Positions 20,293 through 30,938 of a stretch of 64,000 nucleotides of DNA are shown here, in pieces (position 1 is the stretch's first letter; each line of letters opens with the position of its first letter). Under the pieces are notes generated by a model. That model saw only the letters and a list, made by a program, of their open reading frames with translations, did not search any database and had not been told where the DNA came from. Both the position numbers and the translations under genes were made by a program. The DNA comes from Scheffersomyces stipitis CBS 6054 (taxonomy: Eukaryota; Ascomycota; Pichiomycetes; Serinales; Debaryomycetaceae): assembly GCF_000209165.1 (NCBI RefSeq), contig NC_009047.1, positions 682,001 through 746,000 of the forward strand, read 5' to 3'.

Positions 20293-20973
20293 TCACTTGT
20301 ACATGTCCTCAGTGAAAATTCCTAAACTGCAGTTAACTGAACTAGTCTTGATCTTAAAGGCACCTGTTTGACTTCTACCTTTGTTTCTTTCTCTTTTGAC
20401 CTTAGTAACCCGAAATTTGTCTTTAAATGAATCAGCCAGCTGTTTTGGTGCACTATCCCTTTTAGATTTAGTATAATAGCTACTGCGACACAACTGACGA
20501 TACTCTGAATGCTTAAAAGCTGGTGGGGCACTTCTGATTGTTCCAGTAGATTTCTCGTACCAAGAGGCCTCTACCAAGGAAAGATACTGGAAGTACTCCT
20601 GGAATTGTCTGGGGCTCTTCTTCCAAATCTATACATGTTAGCGAATATATTTCAAAAATGTGTATAAAATGTAACTTACCAGGGAAACCGTTTTTGCAAG
20701 GTCCCGGAAGGTCTTGAGATCGGATGGCATCAAGTTCGTGATGATATTTCTGGCAACTATGAAGCTGTTCCTACTTCTGAAGGTGTCATTTCTGGAACGA
20801 CTCTTCTTAAGCAAAGAGCTGGGATTCTCGTGAGTTAAGAAATCTGAGTCTCTTTTGCTAGAATTGGTGGAAACCAACGGAAAACTGCTAGCACAAGCCA
20901 ATTGCTTGACAGAGGAGCCAGTCGAAGTACCGCGATTGACCTTTGGGAACGAAAATGAAAAGCTGGAACTCAT
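20293..20973 (-). CDS. MTLa2: Mating-type protein a2, HMG-box (2 exons)
   Basis: Spliced model: exons 20973-20680 and 20628-20293, giving 209 aa. I start at the first ATG (MSSSFSFSFPKVN); the longer frame begins at GTG. The intron has donor GTAAGT, branch GCTAAC and acceptor TATAG. The HMG box lies at about residues 66-125: RSRNSFIVARNII is helix 1, DLKTFRDLAKTV leads into helix 2, and after the splice IWKKSPRQFQEYFQYLSLVE gives the conserved tryptophan and helix 3. The C-terminal third is basic. In Candida-clade yeasts a2 is the activator of a-specific genes, a role S. cerevisiae has lost. The gene is divergent from PAP1, sharing a 157-nt promoter. The codon before the splice is CTG, taken as serine. 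HMG-box a2 is the best match; the alpha box alternative is excluded by the separate alpha1 gene. Confidence 0.9.
20629..20679 (-). other. MTLa2 intron (51 nt) within the HMG box
   Basis: GTAAGT donor, GCTAAC branch point and ATGTATAG acceptor. Although its length is a multiple of three, the branch site itself contains an in-frame TAA, so retention truncates the protein. Confidence 0.88.
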
Positions 20974-21118
20974 TGCCTTATCAACTCCGCAGGGGTCAAG
21001 GAGTAGATAACTGGGTGTGAATTTGCAACTTTTCACCTGTAGTGCATACTACAAATTGAACAAAAACTACGAAAGTAAATGAATTATATTGATACCATTG
21101 AGAGTTGTAGAGCTCTAG

Positions 21119-22801
<1,683 letters not shown>

Positions 22802-22852
22802 TTCTTTTCCTGTAGGAGGCTACGTATTATGAGGTTACGGAAATCATTTAAT

Positions 22853-23431
22853 CTATTTCAGTAAATATACATCCTTGACAGTATTTCTCCTTGAAGTTCC
22901 CGATGAAATTAACCATTGCCCGTTTTTGACGATGTTAGTTTCTGGAATCCTTCTCGTAAAACCTAAATCTAGATTTAGTCTCGTTGATAACCATTCAACA
23001 AACGTTTTGTCTTGTTCTTCTGCCGTTTCATTGTATTCCTGTGCATACCTATTCCAGACCTTCTTGTTTGGATAGTGATCCCATATTTGTCCAAGACTTC
23101 TAGAAAGTAGTCTTTGTGACTTTGGGTTGCGGATTGACTTGGTATAGAAAGAACGGAAGGCTATAAACCCGTTGATTTTCTTAAACTTACTTATTAGTCT
23201 TCTCGTCTTTTCTTGTGTATTGTCTCTGTTCAAAGATTTGAAAGTAGTTAAAATCATATCAAGCTCATCGGTTGTGGCAGGAATTTTGGGTAGTGAAGTG
23301 TGGGTAAAAACTTGATGATGTGGCGTATTGATGATCCCACTTGTATCCAGGGTTGTCAGAGGTTGCGCAACCCTAAATCGGGAAGTAAAGCCTTCGCCAG
23401 CTTTGTTCTTTATGGACGACTTTTTGCTCAT
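22853..23431 (-). CDS. MTLalpha1: Mating-type protein alpha1, alpha-box
   Basis: 192-aa protein. The ATG at 23431 (MSKKSSIKNKAGEG) is chosen because the longer frame starts at TTG and adds a hydrophobic stretch foreign to the family. The alpha box covers about residues 82-135: KINGFIAFRSFYTKS, then QRLLSRSLGQIWDHYPNKK and VWNRYAQEYNE, matching the MATalpha1 pattern of N-x-F-x-x-F-R-x-F-Y, L-S-x-x-L-x-x-x-W and N-K-x-x-W. Alpha1 activates alpha-specific genes with Mcm1. The gene lies between PAP1 and PIK1, on the same strand as PIK1, only a few kilobases from the a1 and a2 genes. A TATATA run near 23529 could be its TATA box. No intron is needed. Having alpha1 in the same locus as a1 and a2 is the key oddity. 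Confidence 0.92.
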   Translation of the reverse strand: MSKKSSIKNKAGEGFTSRFRVAQPLTTLDTSGIINTPHHQVFTHTSLPKIPATTDELDMILTTFKSLNRDNTQEKTRRLISKFKKINGFIAFRSFYTKSIRNPKSQRLLSRSLGQIWDHYPNKKVWNRYAQEYNETAEEQDKTFVEWLSTRLNLDLGFTRRIPETNIVKNGQWLISSGTSRRNTVKDVYLLK

Positions 23432-23684
23432 CGATGCGATAATTGTCAGTGCTGAATAAGGAAATAAAAAGGAAACGGTTAAATTAAATAAATAATCTGG
23501 CTGAACGAAATGGACAAATCTAGATGCATATATAAGTTTCAGAAATGCCAGATGTGTATCTAATTGAAAACCTGTTTGGAACCGTGTGGGGATCAACCCA
23601 AATCTTATCTACAAGTGTCTAATTTTTCGCATCTGGGGTTTTGTTACATGAACTGGTAAAAAAATAAATTTTAACTATTGACTA

Positions 23685-26600
23685 TTAACTGTAGATCCCT
23701 TGAGTTATCATCTGGAATTGATCATATAGTCTGGTGTACATGCTTCCATAACTTCTCCCAATAAGAGTGTTTTCGACGAACGCTTCCGATTCTTCTTCTG
23801 ACAATTGGAGCTGTAATCTCTGTTCTAACAAAACACTGGTGTTCTCTCCATTCTTGAAACAAGGGAGTGTAGAATCCTTTTGCATCAATTCGACCAAATT
23901 CACAATCTGGCGATGCTCCTTTCTTAAGGCATTGAAACACTTCTTGCACATATCAACAAACAGTAGATAAGGTGCTGACTCATTTCCACCTAGTAAATTT
24001 ACATATTCACTTGTTAATTTAAAAGGAGCTGCCTCAAAACCGACACTTCCCGGAGAATTGGAAAGTAGAAAACCAAAATCAATATGGATGATGTGTCCAT
24101 CGTTATCCAACATGATGTTTCCGTTATGTCTGTCTTTAATTTGCAATACATAACATATGATGGAATATGATGCTAGACTTCTGGCAAAGTTGTTTTGTGC
24201 TCTCTTGTACTTTTGGGAGGTTGGTGATCCAAACATATTTTCAAAGTAGTCCTGTAACGTGAAGATTCTTCCTTTCGTGTTCTCGCCATCGTTAATGGAA
24301 ATTTCGGTCATGGATTTCTTAATAGAGTGTATGGACATGGCATTATTGATTGTCTCTACTAATCCGGTGTTTGCACTTGTAATGAGAATTTTCATTCTCT
24401 TGGTCCAGGCATCCTTGACGCCTTGTCTCTTCCAAATAGAAGTAATCAATGAAATCAATTGACAAGCAAACGCCTCCTGGGGCAAATCGTCTCCATTCTT
24501 CGCAATGACTGAGCACAATTCCCAGTTATCAAGATGACCATAAACACTTGACTTTCTAATTCTTTCCTTCTTCGTATTCCAGTCTTCTCCAAGCTTGAAA
24601 TCATTTTCAAGCTTCCTTTCTCCGGCATCTGGCAAATCTCCCTTTAATAGATTCAAACGCTCGTAATTTATAGTGTCAAATTGATCCTGTAATGATATCA
24701 TAGATTCAACAATTCGACTTTTGATGGCACTCGATTGTTCGGAGGACGCCTGCCCTGAACTTTCTAACTGCTGAAGCATCACTGACGCGATTCTCATCTG
24801 ATCAGCCAAAAGCTTAGTAGTATCTGCATTAGTATTTGATGGAAAAGACGATAATTTCTTGTCCTGCTCAGTCTTAGGTGACCTCTCAATGTCCGATTGA
24901 ATAACAAAACTTCTATCACTTTTTACTGTCAACATTGGCAATTCCCCCAAGTCAGTCTCCTCTTCTTCAACGTAAACGAGACTGTCCTCAGTATTTTCGG
25001 TACTCGCTCGAACACTAACAGGCGACTTTAATCCTGATTGAGAACCTTCAATCATTTCATTCAACAAGTCGTGGCTAGACTTTGAAGTTTCCTCGTGGTT
25101 GTTCCTATTGGCAATAATCTTTTGATTTGCATCCGTAAAAGGATTGAAATCGAACTCGTCACTCAAATATTCAACAAGAAGCAAGAATGGCACTCTTTCT
25201 GCTGAATTCAATACACAGGCTTCGTTGATACTCAATTTCAATATCTTATGATATCTTTTGTTCTTGCTACTGGTAATGGGCAAAAGTTGTGGGATATCGA
25301 TCTCCGATGGTAGCAAGGTCTCATTGATAATTGAGAGCTCTGCCCTCAATGCGGACAATCTAGCTTCTTTGGGAACCAGTGACAACCTCAATGAAATGTT
25401 TTGTAGGGCCATAATAAATTCTGTCTCCTTTTTGGCGTAATTGATTTGCAACACCTTGAGCAATTGGTTGTATGACGGGGTTTGAACCGTGCTATGAAGT
25501 GAAAGGTTCCTCTTAAGACCTTGTTCTATAGACAGATGAGGGAAGTTCAACGAAGACTCTGATTCTGCAGGAGAAAGATATGGTTGAGAATCTGCTTCAT
25601 GAACTCGGGAAAGGTCGGGCAATGAATGCGACACGTATGCATCTGTGCCTTCATACTTGGTACTAAGAGAATCCAAGGTCAACTGTCTTGCTCTGTTTTT
25701 TCTCTTTGGTGTGATAACCGTGTTTATCTTCAAGTTCTCTTCTACTTCAATGTAACTTCTGTGTCGGTTTTCACTCCTCATACCAAGTTTAGACATTTCA
25801 TTTTCGATATGCGTGCTTGATCTAAACTCCAGCTCTTCGTCACTGGTATAGTACTCGGACTCATCGGACAGTATAGTCAAGCTGTTCTTCTTGGGCTGCA
25901 TTCTAGGCACTGAAGCTGAACGTTGGTGCCCATGAGAAAGTTTACCTCCGACTTTCCGAGCTTCGTCGTCTGACATAGTTTCCGTAGCAGTTTCTGATGA
26001 AAGTCGTTTGTTTTTCATGGTCAAGTTTTTAGTTAGAGTTTTCTGAAAATTTGCTAGCTTGAACACGAATGACTTTTGTTGTTTCGCTTGAGACCTCACT
26101 AAAGAAGACGCATAATCGTTGAATCGAGGCGCTCCAATGGCTGAAGCAATTACTCCACATAATATGATAGCTGGTTGAAAGTTCTCCCTGAATTCGGGTT
26201 TCTTCATCAATTCTTCATTATTGAACAATATGTTCTGCAATTTGTTTATGAAATTCCGTACGACCTGAAAAGAATATGACTCCGGATCATTCCGTAACTC
26301 AAAGACACAAGATTGCAAATTCCAAAATACAACCATACTGTAGTGTGGGTATTTGGAGCAATATTCAAGAAGAAACTCTTCAAGGGCCATCGAATCAGTT
26401 TCAAATGCAACTAGAAGCTGGACAAACTGCGGTATGTAGAATTCTAATTCATCGTAGCTATAACTGCGCAACTTCTGGACAAGTGTATGCTGAATACCGA
26501 TGCTCTCTCGGTATCCTCTTAGATTATCAATGCAATCTAGCGCAGTGAAGTCTGAAGAACGAATTTTCTCAAGAAGCAATTCATTCTCTTTTAGTGACAT
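23685..26600 (-). CDS. PIK1: Phosphatidylinositol 4-kinase, MTL-linked
   Basis: 971-aa protein. The C-terminal lipid-kinase domain shows the catalytic loop DRHNGNIM (823-830) and the DFG metal-binding motif within HIDFGFLLSNSPG (838-850). The N-terminus has the helical LKU-type domain of PI4-kinase III beta, and the middle is long, Ser-rich and likely phosphorylated, including RSASVPR and HSLPDL segments. Pik1 makes PI4P at the Golgi (and in the nucleus) for secretion. Yeast Pik1 is somewhat longer (about 1066 aa). In Candida the PIK gene lies inside the mating-type locus and has diverged a and alpha alleles. Here a single copy lies downstream of OBP on the same strand, with a 312-nt promoter that contains a perfect AGGTGA-N6-TCACCT dyad. 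Confidence 0.95.
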   Translation of the reverse strand: MSLKENELLLEKIRSSDFTALDCIDNLRGYRESIGIQHTLVQKLRSYSYDELEFYIPQFVQLLVAFETDSMALEEFLLEYCSKYPHYSMVVFWNLQSCVFELRNDPESYSFQVVRNFINKLQNILFNNEELMKKPEFRENFQPAIILCGVIASAIGAPRFNDYASSLVRSQAKQQKSFVFKLANFQKTLTKNLTMKNKRLSSETATETMSDDEARKVGGKLSHGHQRSASVPRMQPKKNSLTILSDESEYYTSDEELEFRSSTHIENEMSKLGMRSENRHRSYIEVEENLKINTVITPKRKNRARQLTLDSLSTKYEGTDAYVSHSLPDLSRVHEADSQPYLSPAESESSLNFPHLSIEQGLKRNLSLHSTVQTPSYNQLLKVLQINYAKKETEFIMALQNISLRLSLVPKEARLSALRAELSIINETLLPSEIDIPQLLPITSSKNKRYHKILKLSINEACVLNSAERVPFLLLVEYLSDEFDFNPFTDANQKIIANRNNHEETSKSSHDLLNEMIEGSQSGLKSPVSVRASTENTEDSLVYVEEEETDLGELPMLTVKSDRSFVIQSDIERSPKTEQDKKLSSFPSNTNADTTKLLADQMRIASVMLQQLESSGQASSEQSSAIKSRIVESMISLQDQFDTINYERLNLLKGDLPDAGERKLENDFKLGEDWNTKKERIRKSSVYGHLDNWELCSVIAKNGDDLPQEAFACQLISLITSIWKRQGVKDAWTKRMKILITSANTGLVETINNAMSIHSIKKSMTEISINDGENTKGRIFTLQDYFENMFGSPTSQKYKRAQNNFARSLASYSIICYVLQIKDRHNGNIMLDNDGHIIHIDFGFLLSNSPGSVGFEAAPFKLTSEYVNLLGGNESAPYLLFVDMCKKCFNALRKEHRQIVNLVELMQKDSTLPCFKNGENTSVLLEQRLQLQLSEEESEAFVENTLIGRSYGSMYTRLYDQFQMITQGIYS

Positions 26601-26912
26601 TCTGGCCCCCAGTCGATGCTTGAATCAGTAAACCAACAAGACCTTCTGATATTTTAACCTTCATTATGTCCACCATACCAACTTTTGAGAATGCGTGCGC
26701 TGTGTCAGGTGACCACATTCACCTTCATTCTCAACAAATCGATGCGTTTGTGTGCAGTATATAGCGAGGAAGGGTTCTTTGTTAGGTGCATCGTATCCAG
26801 GCGAAACCAGAACAAATACTTAAACAAACATTGATATCTATTGTATTATTCAAATTGTGTCTAGAAAAGAAAAGCTATAAAATCTCGGGGCATTCCTCTG
26901 CACTGCATTTGC
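26601..26912. promoter_or_regulatory. PIK1 promoter and OBP 3' region
   Basis: 312-nt spacer between two minus-strand genes. Its one clear structure is the inverted repeat listed separately. Confidence 0.5.
26705..26722. promoter_or_regulatory. Hyphenated dyad AGGTGA-N6-TCACCT before PIK1
   Basis: Perfect 6-bp inverted repeat with a 6-nt spacer (CCACAT), 105 nt before the PIK1 ATG. Its symmetry suggests a dimeric protein binding site; no binder is known to me. Confidence 0.4.
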
Positions 26913-28205
26913 CTATTCCTTGTGTTTCTTGAAAGCTGGAATGTGGTACTTCTCATCAGCAACTTGTCCAGGCAAGAAAGGGGAAATCTCGAATAAGTGT
27001 TTCTTCAACGTCTCTGAGTCGTCCTTCAAATCAAATTTTTTGTAAATGAGATACTCTAGATCTAGCTGGTCAGTTTCCAGGTCCTTCACTGGTCTGAAGA
27101 ACTTTGGATGGAATTCAACACCATCTTCAATTCTCTTCTTTGCAAGCGTTCTCTGCTCATTCTCGACTTTGTACTTCTCTTCGGTTGCAGTCTCATGGTC
27201 TCTTCTACTAAGTGCATCAATTGTTGGTTTCCAAAGTTTCCTGGATTCGTAATCCCATTGTTCCTCTAAAGGTCTAACTTTTGGTCTATGTGTAACAGTT
27301 TTCTTAGTGTCGTAAAATACCTCCTTCTTATTAGTCTTTATGTTCTTAATTTCCATTACTTCATTCCACTTTCCGGATATCTCAAACAACGTTTCGGACT
27401 TCTTGGTGTTTTTGATCACACCTTCGATTGCATCATATGTTCCACTTATGAAGCCCTTCGTTTTGAATTCAATATCTGCCTCATATCCAGTTTTGGGACA
27501 CTTGATGTACATATGGTCTCCTAATTCCGTTTTCATTTTACCAAACAAGATTCCTCTGACGTAAACATTTGGTTGGTTCATAATGTAAAGTTCATCGTCA
27601 TGATTACCGAGAGTTACGTGTCCCCATCCTTCCATGATTGCGGCAGAAGAATTGCCCAAAAATCTCGATTTCGGAATTACTACACCGTCTACTCTGATTT
27701 TCTGCTCGGGAACTAGATAGAAATATGAAGACTTTGGTGGATGGTGTGAAGTCTGTTCAGAGAGATAGAATGCAGATTCGTTTCCCGGCAAATCGTCCCA
27801 GTAGCAAGCAAAAGTTTCGCCTAGAACTGGATTCAATGGCTTCTTGACGGCTTTAGGGGCAATGTGCCAACTTGCCAAGTACCACTTAACTATCAAGACG
27901 AATCTTTCTAGGTCGTCTGTTGTTGCATTTGCCTCTAGCAAAATTTGTGGAATTTGAAAGAAATTGGTAATTCTTTCTAGCATTGATTTCTTCTCCAATA
28001 TGAATGTTGGCAAGGTGATCTTAGACAAGTCCATTCCTGGTCTCAATTGGGCAATAATACCCATGAGGATTGATTGCCCTTCATTATCTACTTCATCAAT
28101 ATCATCTGTGTTCTCGGGCCCGCTTTGGCTCGACTTCCCTACTGGTTCATCGCCACCTCCGGAGCTAATAAGCTTAAGCTTGTCTAACTTTGAGGTCAAA
28201 CCCAT
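26913..28205 (-). CDS. OBP1: Oxysterol-binding protein (short Osh4/Kes1 type), MTL-linked
   Basis: 430-aa protein of the short OSBP class with no PH domain or ankyrin repeats. The family fingerprint EQTSHHPP is at 150-157, preceded by the lid-proximal LPTFILEKKSMLER and KPLNPVLGE (122-130). The C-terminal half includes the conserved basic and acidic segments EEQWDYESRKLWKP and KKRIEDGVEFHPKFF. Osh4-type proteins carry sterols and PI4P between membranes at the Golgi, which links functionally to the neighbouring PIK1 that makes PI4P. OBP is the third of the non-sex genes carried in Candida mating-type idiomorphs. It shares a 471-nt divergent promoter with the alpha2-like ORF. The symbol follows the Candida OBP naming; KES1 is the S. 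cerevisiae name. Confidence 0.93.
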   Translation of the reverse strand: MGLTSKLDKLKLISSGGGDEPVGKSSQSGPENTDDIDEVDNEGQSILMGIIAQLRPGMDLSKITLPTFILEKKSMLERITNFFQIPQILLEANATTDDLERFVLIVKWYLASWHIAPKAVKKPLNPVLGETFACYWDDLPGNESAFYLSEQTSHHPPKSSYFYLVPEQKIRVDGVVIPKSRFLGNSSAAIMEGWGHVTLGNHDDELYIMNQPNVYVRGILFGKMKTELGDHMYIKCPKTGYEADIEFKTKGFISGTYDAIEGVIKNTKKSETLFEISGKWNEVMEIKNIKTNKKEVFYDTKKTVTHRPKVRPLEEQWDYESRKLWKPTIDALSRRDHETATEEKYKVENEQRTLAKKRIEDGVEFHPKFFRPVKDLETDQLDLEYLIYKKFDLKDDSETLKKHLFEISPFLPGQVADEKYHIPAFKKHKE

Positions 28206-28676
28206 AGCAGATTGATGGCAGTACTTTAAGAATGAATGTTACGGAAGATGTGTCAATTATAAATAGACCTTCTCTGTGCTTGTATAAGTAGGATTCGCGC
28301 ACGACCTGAGCAGTTCCCCGTTTTTTCCGATAAAGGGATTCAGTCCAGAACCACGACAAATACAAAATGTGGAGAGAAGTTGACAGCGTTTCTCCAAGAT
28401 ACGAAATACTTGAGTCCCCGGGATGGTTATCTGAATTGTGAAAAGGAAGAGTTGCCAGAAATGGAAATAAAAGGAGAAAAGCCACTGCAACGATTGTGAT
28501 TCATTTTCGCACAAGCTGTAATATGAACGTGATCTGGTTCAAATTGCCTGTTTCCACTTTGTCAGAAAATAGTTGCATTATTCCAAACTGCAGACAACGG
28601 TTGCAAAATCTGACTGGTATATATTGGTGAGCTGGGCTATAAATCTTCCACTTCTCTTTTGCAAAACCAAAAAACA
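28206..28676. promoter_or_regulatory. Divergent promoter of OBP and the alpha2-like ORF
   Basis: 471-nt spacer. TATATATT at 28618-28625 and TATAAAT at 28638-28644 precede the alpha2-like ORF by 33-60 nt and could serve as its TATA box. No TGAAACA element is present; one near match, TGTTTCC, occurs near 28550. Confidence 0.5.
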
Positions 28677-28982
28677 ATGTCTAAGCAGGAACGATTACTG
28701 GGGGTTATCACTAGTCTCAACTTGCATATTTCAACAATTTGCACTTTTGCGGTCTTCGATGTCGCTGAAATTTGCAGAGATTTCGAGCTTCATATGTTGG
28801 AAATCCTGAAGTTTATACACGAAACAGAAGACATCTCCATGTCTGAAAGGGCACAGCTTTCGGAAATAAACAAACTCTGTAAAATCATTCAGTTGATGAT
28901 GACAGAAATTATCTATCTAAAGAGTGCTGTAGAGCAAGATACTGAATGCCATAACTTGTCCAATCAACTCTTGGGAGAATAA
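28677..28982 (+). CDS. Alpha2-like ORF lacking a homeodomain
   Basis: 101-aa ORF beginning MSKQERLLGV. Its spacing of residues resembles the N-terminal dimerisation/Tup1-contact domain of S. cerevisiae alpha2: a first helix with a conserved Ile-Cys (STIC), a helix ending EILKFI, the turn ISMSERAQL, and a long helix ending EIIYLKSAVEQDTECHNL. The match is weak (I judge roughly 20% identity by eye, from memory), but the position directly beside OBP at the edge of a mating-type locus supports it. The frame stops at TAA 28980-28982. The following 216 nt up to the permease stop contain no TGG codon on the plus strand, so the W-F-x-N-R helix of a homeodomain cannot be encoded there. If correct, this is a degenerate or truncated MTLalpha2 unable to bind DNA. 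Alternatively it is an unrelated small gene. Confidence 0.6.
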   Translation: MSKQERLLGVITSLNLHISTICTFAVFDVAEICRDFELHMLEILKFIHETEDISMSERAQLSEINKLCKIIQLMMTEIIYLKSAVEQDTECHNLSNQLLGE

Positions 28983-29198
28983 CGAGAAAGCTCTTGCCCA
29001 GAAGATTGTAAAGCACTTTGATTATCCATTTGAAAAGTATAGTATTTATAGAAGAATTACAGAAGTTTTAGAGCATTTGTAAAATTCTGAAATATGAATA
29101 CATGTTGTTTTATAGTATTATAAATACAGCCAGAAGGGCCTACTAGGGTTGAATGCACACTGTAAATTAAAGAGTTAGGGTATGTATATGCAAAAGTA

Positions 29199-30938
29199 TT
29201 AACACCAATAGTTCCACACACGAATGTAAAATGGCTTCGTCTTGTTTACTCTTTTCTCATCTTCGATTTCTGCTCTGATGACGTCCAAATCGACATCTCT
29301 TCTTCCCGTTATCAAATCAATATCCTTCAAACTAACGTAGAATCTCCAGTTTCTGGTCCATAATTTGTGACCGCAGTAGAAAATGAGAATAACGATAGAC
29401 CCCAAGTAGTTCTGGAAGAAGTTCTTTGCATTTGGTTTGCCATTGCTACCAATGGGGAACAATGCAGTCCAGAATTGCACACCTAGAACAACTATCAAAA
29501 GCACCATAGAATAGATAGAGCCCCATACCCCGGCAATTGAAGTAAACATCAATTCATCTGTAGACATGCCTTGAGCTCTGAGAGCCATTCTGAATCTAAT
29601 ATGACATAAGCCAATATTGAACCACAGGAAGATCGTTGCAAGACCAGAGACACTCAATAGCCATCCAAAAACCTCATCCTTGTTTTTGTATGCTGAAAGG
29701 AAACAGAGTAACCCAAATACTCCAGAAAATGCAATTCCGGCCAAGGGTCTACCCTTCCTGTCAACATAACCAAGAATCTCAGGACCTAAACCTTGAGCAC
29801 CTAAACTCTGAATGGTACGGGAACATCCATAGACAGCTGAGTTACCTACAGAGATGACGGAGATCAAAATAACTGCGTTGAAGATAGAGGGAAGGGTATG
29901 AATACCTCCGTTCTTGATAGCAATGACAAATGGAGAAGTAGAAGTTCCACCGCTTCCAAGTAAATCTGGAGAATTGTAAGGAACAAGCAAACCAACAAAT
30001 GTCAAAGACAAGAAGTAAAACAAGAAAAGTCTCCAGAAAACCTGCTTGACTGCCTTTGGTAATACCTTTCTGGGGTTGTCTACCTCTGCACTAGTCAAAC
30101 CCACCATTTCAGATCCTGCTAACGAGTACGAAGCCGTGATGAAAGTAGTAGCAACACCTTTAAATCCATGTGCAAAAGCCCCCGGTTCATTCCAGTATTT
30201 AGCTCCAATAAATTGCTTGCTGGGTCCACCTCCACAGACTAACACTACACCAAGTATAACAAACCCAACAATAGCTATGACTTTGACGATTGTTAAGTAA
30301 AATTCGGCCTCGCCATAGCCTCTGACTCCAAACAAGTTGATTCCCATGATTAAAACGTAGAAAATAGCCACCCAGGCTACAGGATTGATGCTAGAATTCC
30401 AGTACAGAATACACATGGCAGCAGCAACCAACTCAAGAGGCATCACTATCAACCACATAAGAGCATAGTTCCAGCCTACAGCAAACCCCCAACTGGAATC
30501 AACGAATCTGGTAGCATAAGTTGAAAAGGCCCCATTAACTGGGAAAGCTACACACAATTCACCTAGAGCATGGATAATGCAAAAGACCATTGTACCAACC
30601 AAGCCCCATGCGATCAACAAGGCAGCTGGACCACCGGTTCTTAAACTTCCTCCAGATCCAATCAATAACCCTGTTCCCACAGCTCCACCAAGAGCAATCA
30701 TTTGAATATGCTTATTTTCAAGGCGTCTGTGCAAATCACCCTGGGAGGTAGCTGCATTAGCCCTTTCTATATCGTTAAGGTCGTAAGTTGTTTGGTTGTC
30801 TATCTCGACTCTCTTGAAGGAATCTTTGAATCCAGTCCACCTACTGGACTGGGTATTTGTTGGTTGTGTAGGAACCACTCCTTCATTGGAGTGGTCTGAC
30901 TCTGTGCTGTATTTCTCAGAAGATGCTTTGTCTTTCAT
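29199..30938 (-). CDS. Amino-acid permease, Gap1/Agp family
   Basis: 579-aa protein from the ATG at 30938 (MKDKASSEKYS); a longer frame starts at TTG. A hydrophilic N-terminus of about 75 residues is followed by twelve predicted membrane segments, the first carrying the amino-acid-binding signature GGAVGTGLLIGSGGSLRTGG. The segment SYSLAGSEMVGLTSAEVDNP is characteristic of the yeast amino-acid transporter family. The C-terminus, ending in FYIRVWNYWC, matches the Gap1 type with its terminal palmitoylated cysteine, and RRDVDLDVIRAEIEDEK is typical of Gap1 tails. It imports amino acids by proton symport at the plasma membrane. Substrate range cannot be told from sequence. In C. albicans a permease named HIP1 is, as I recall, at this position relative to MTL and FCR3; GAP1-like is equally possible. 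It is convergent with the alpha2-like ORF. Confidence 0.92.
   Translation of the reverse strand: MKDKASSEKYSTESDHSNEGVVPTQPTNTQSSRWTGFKDSFKRVEIDNQTTYDLNDIERANAATSQGDLHRRLENKHIQMIALGGAVGTGLLIGSGGSLRTGGPAALLIAWGLVGTMVFCIIHALGELCVAFPVNGAFSTYATRFVDSSWGFAVGWNYALMWLIVMPLELVAAAMCILYWNSSINPVAWVAIFYVLIMGINLFGVRGYGEAEFYLTIVKVIAIVGFVILGVVLVCGGGPSKQFIGAKYWNEPGAFAHGFKGVATTFITASYSLAGSEMVGLTSAEVDNPRKVLPKAVKQVFWRLFLFYFLSLTFVGLLVPYNSPDLLGSGGTSTSPFVIAIKNGGIHTLPSIFNAVILISVISVGNSAVYGCSRTIQSLGAQGLGPEILGYVDRKGRPLAGIAFSGVFGLLCFLSAYKNKDEVFGWLLSVSGLATIFLWFNIGLCHIRFRMALRAQGMSTDELMFTSIAGVWGSIYSMVLLIVVLGVQFWTALFPIGSNGKPNAKNFFQNYLGSIVILIFYCGHKLWTRNWRFYVSLKDIDLITGRRDVDLDVIRAEIEDEKRVNKTKPFYIRVWNYWC

Noticed and set aside
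28983..29088. Second reading frame after the alpha2-like ORF as a possible frameshifted homeodomain
   Set aside because: The frame (about 34 codons ending EVLEHL) has no W-F-x-N-R motif and no basic recognition helix, so it does not restore a homeodomain.
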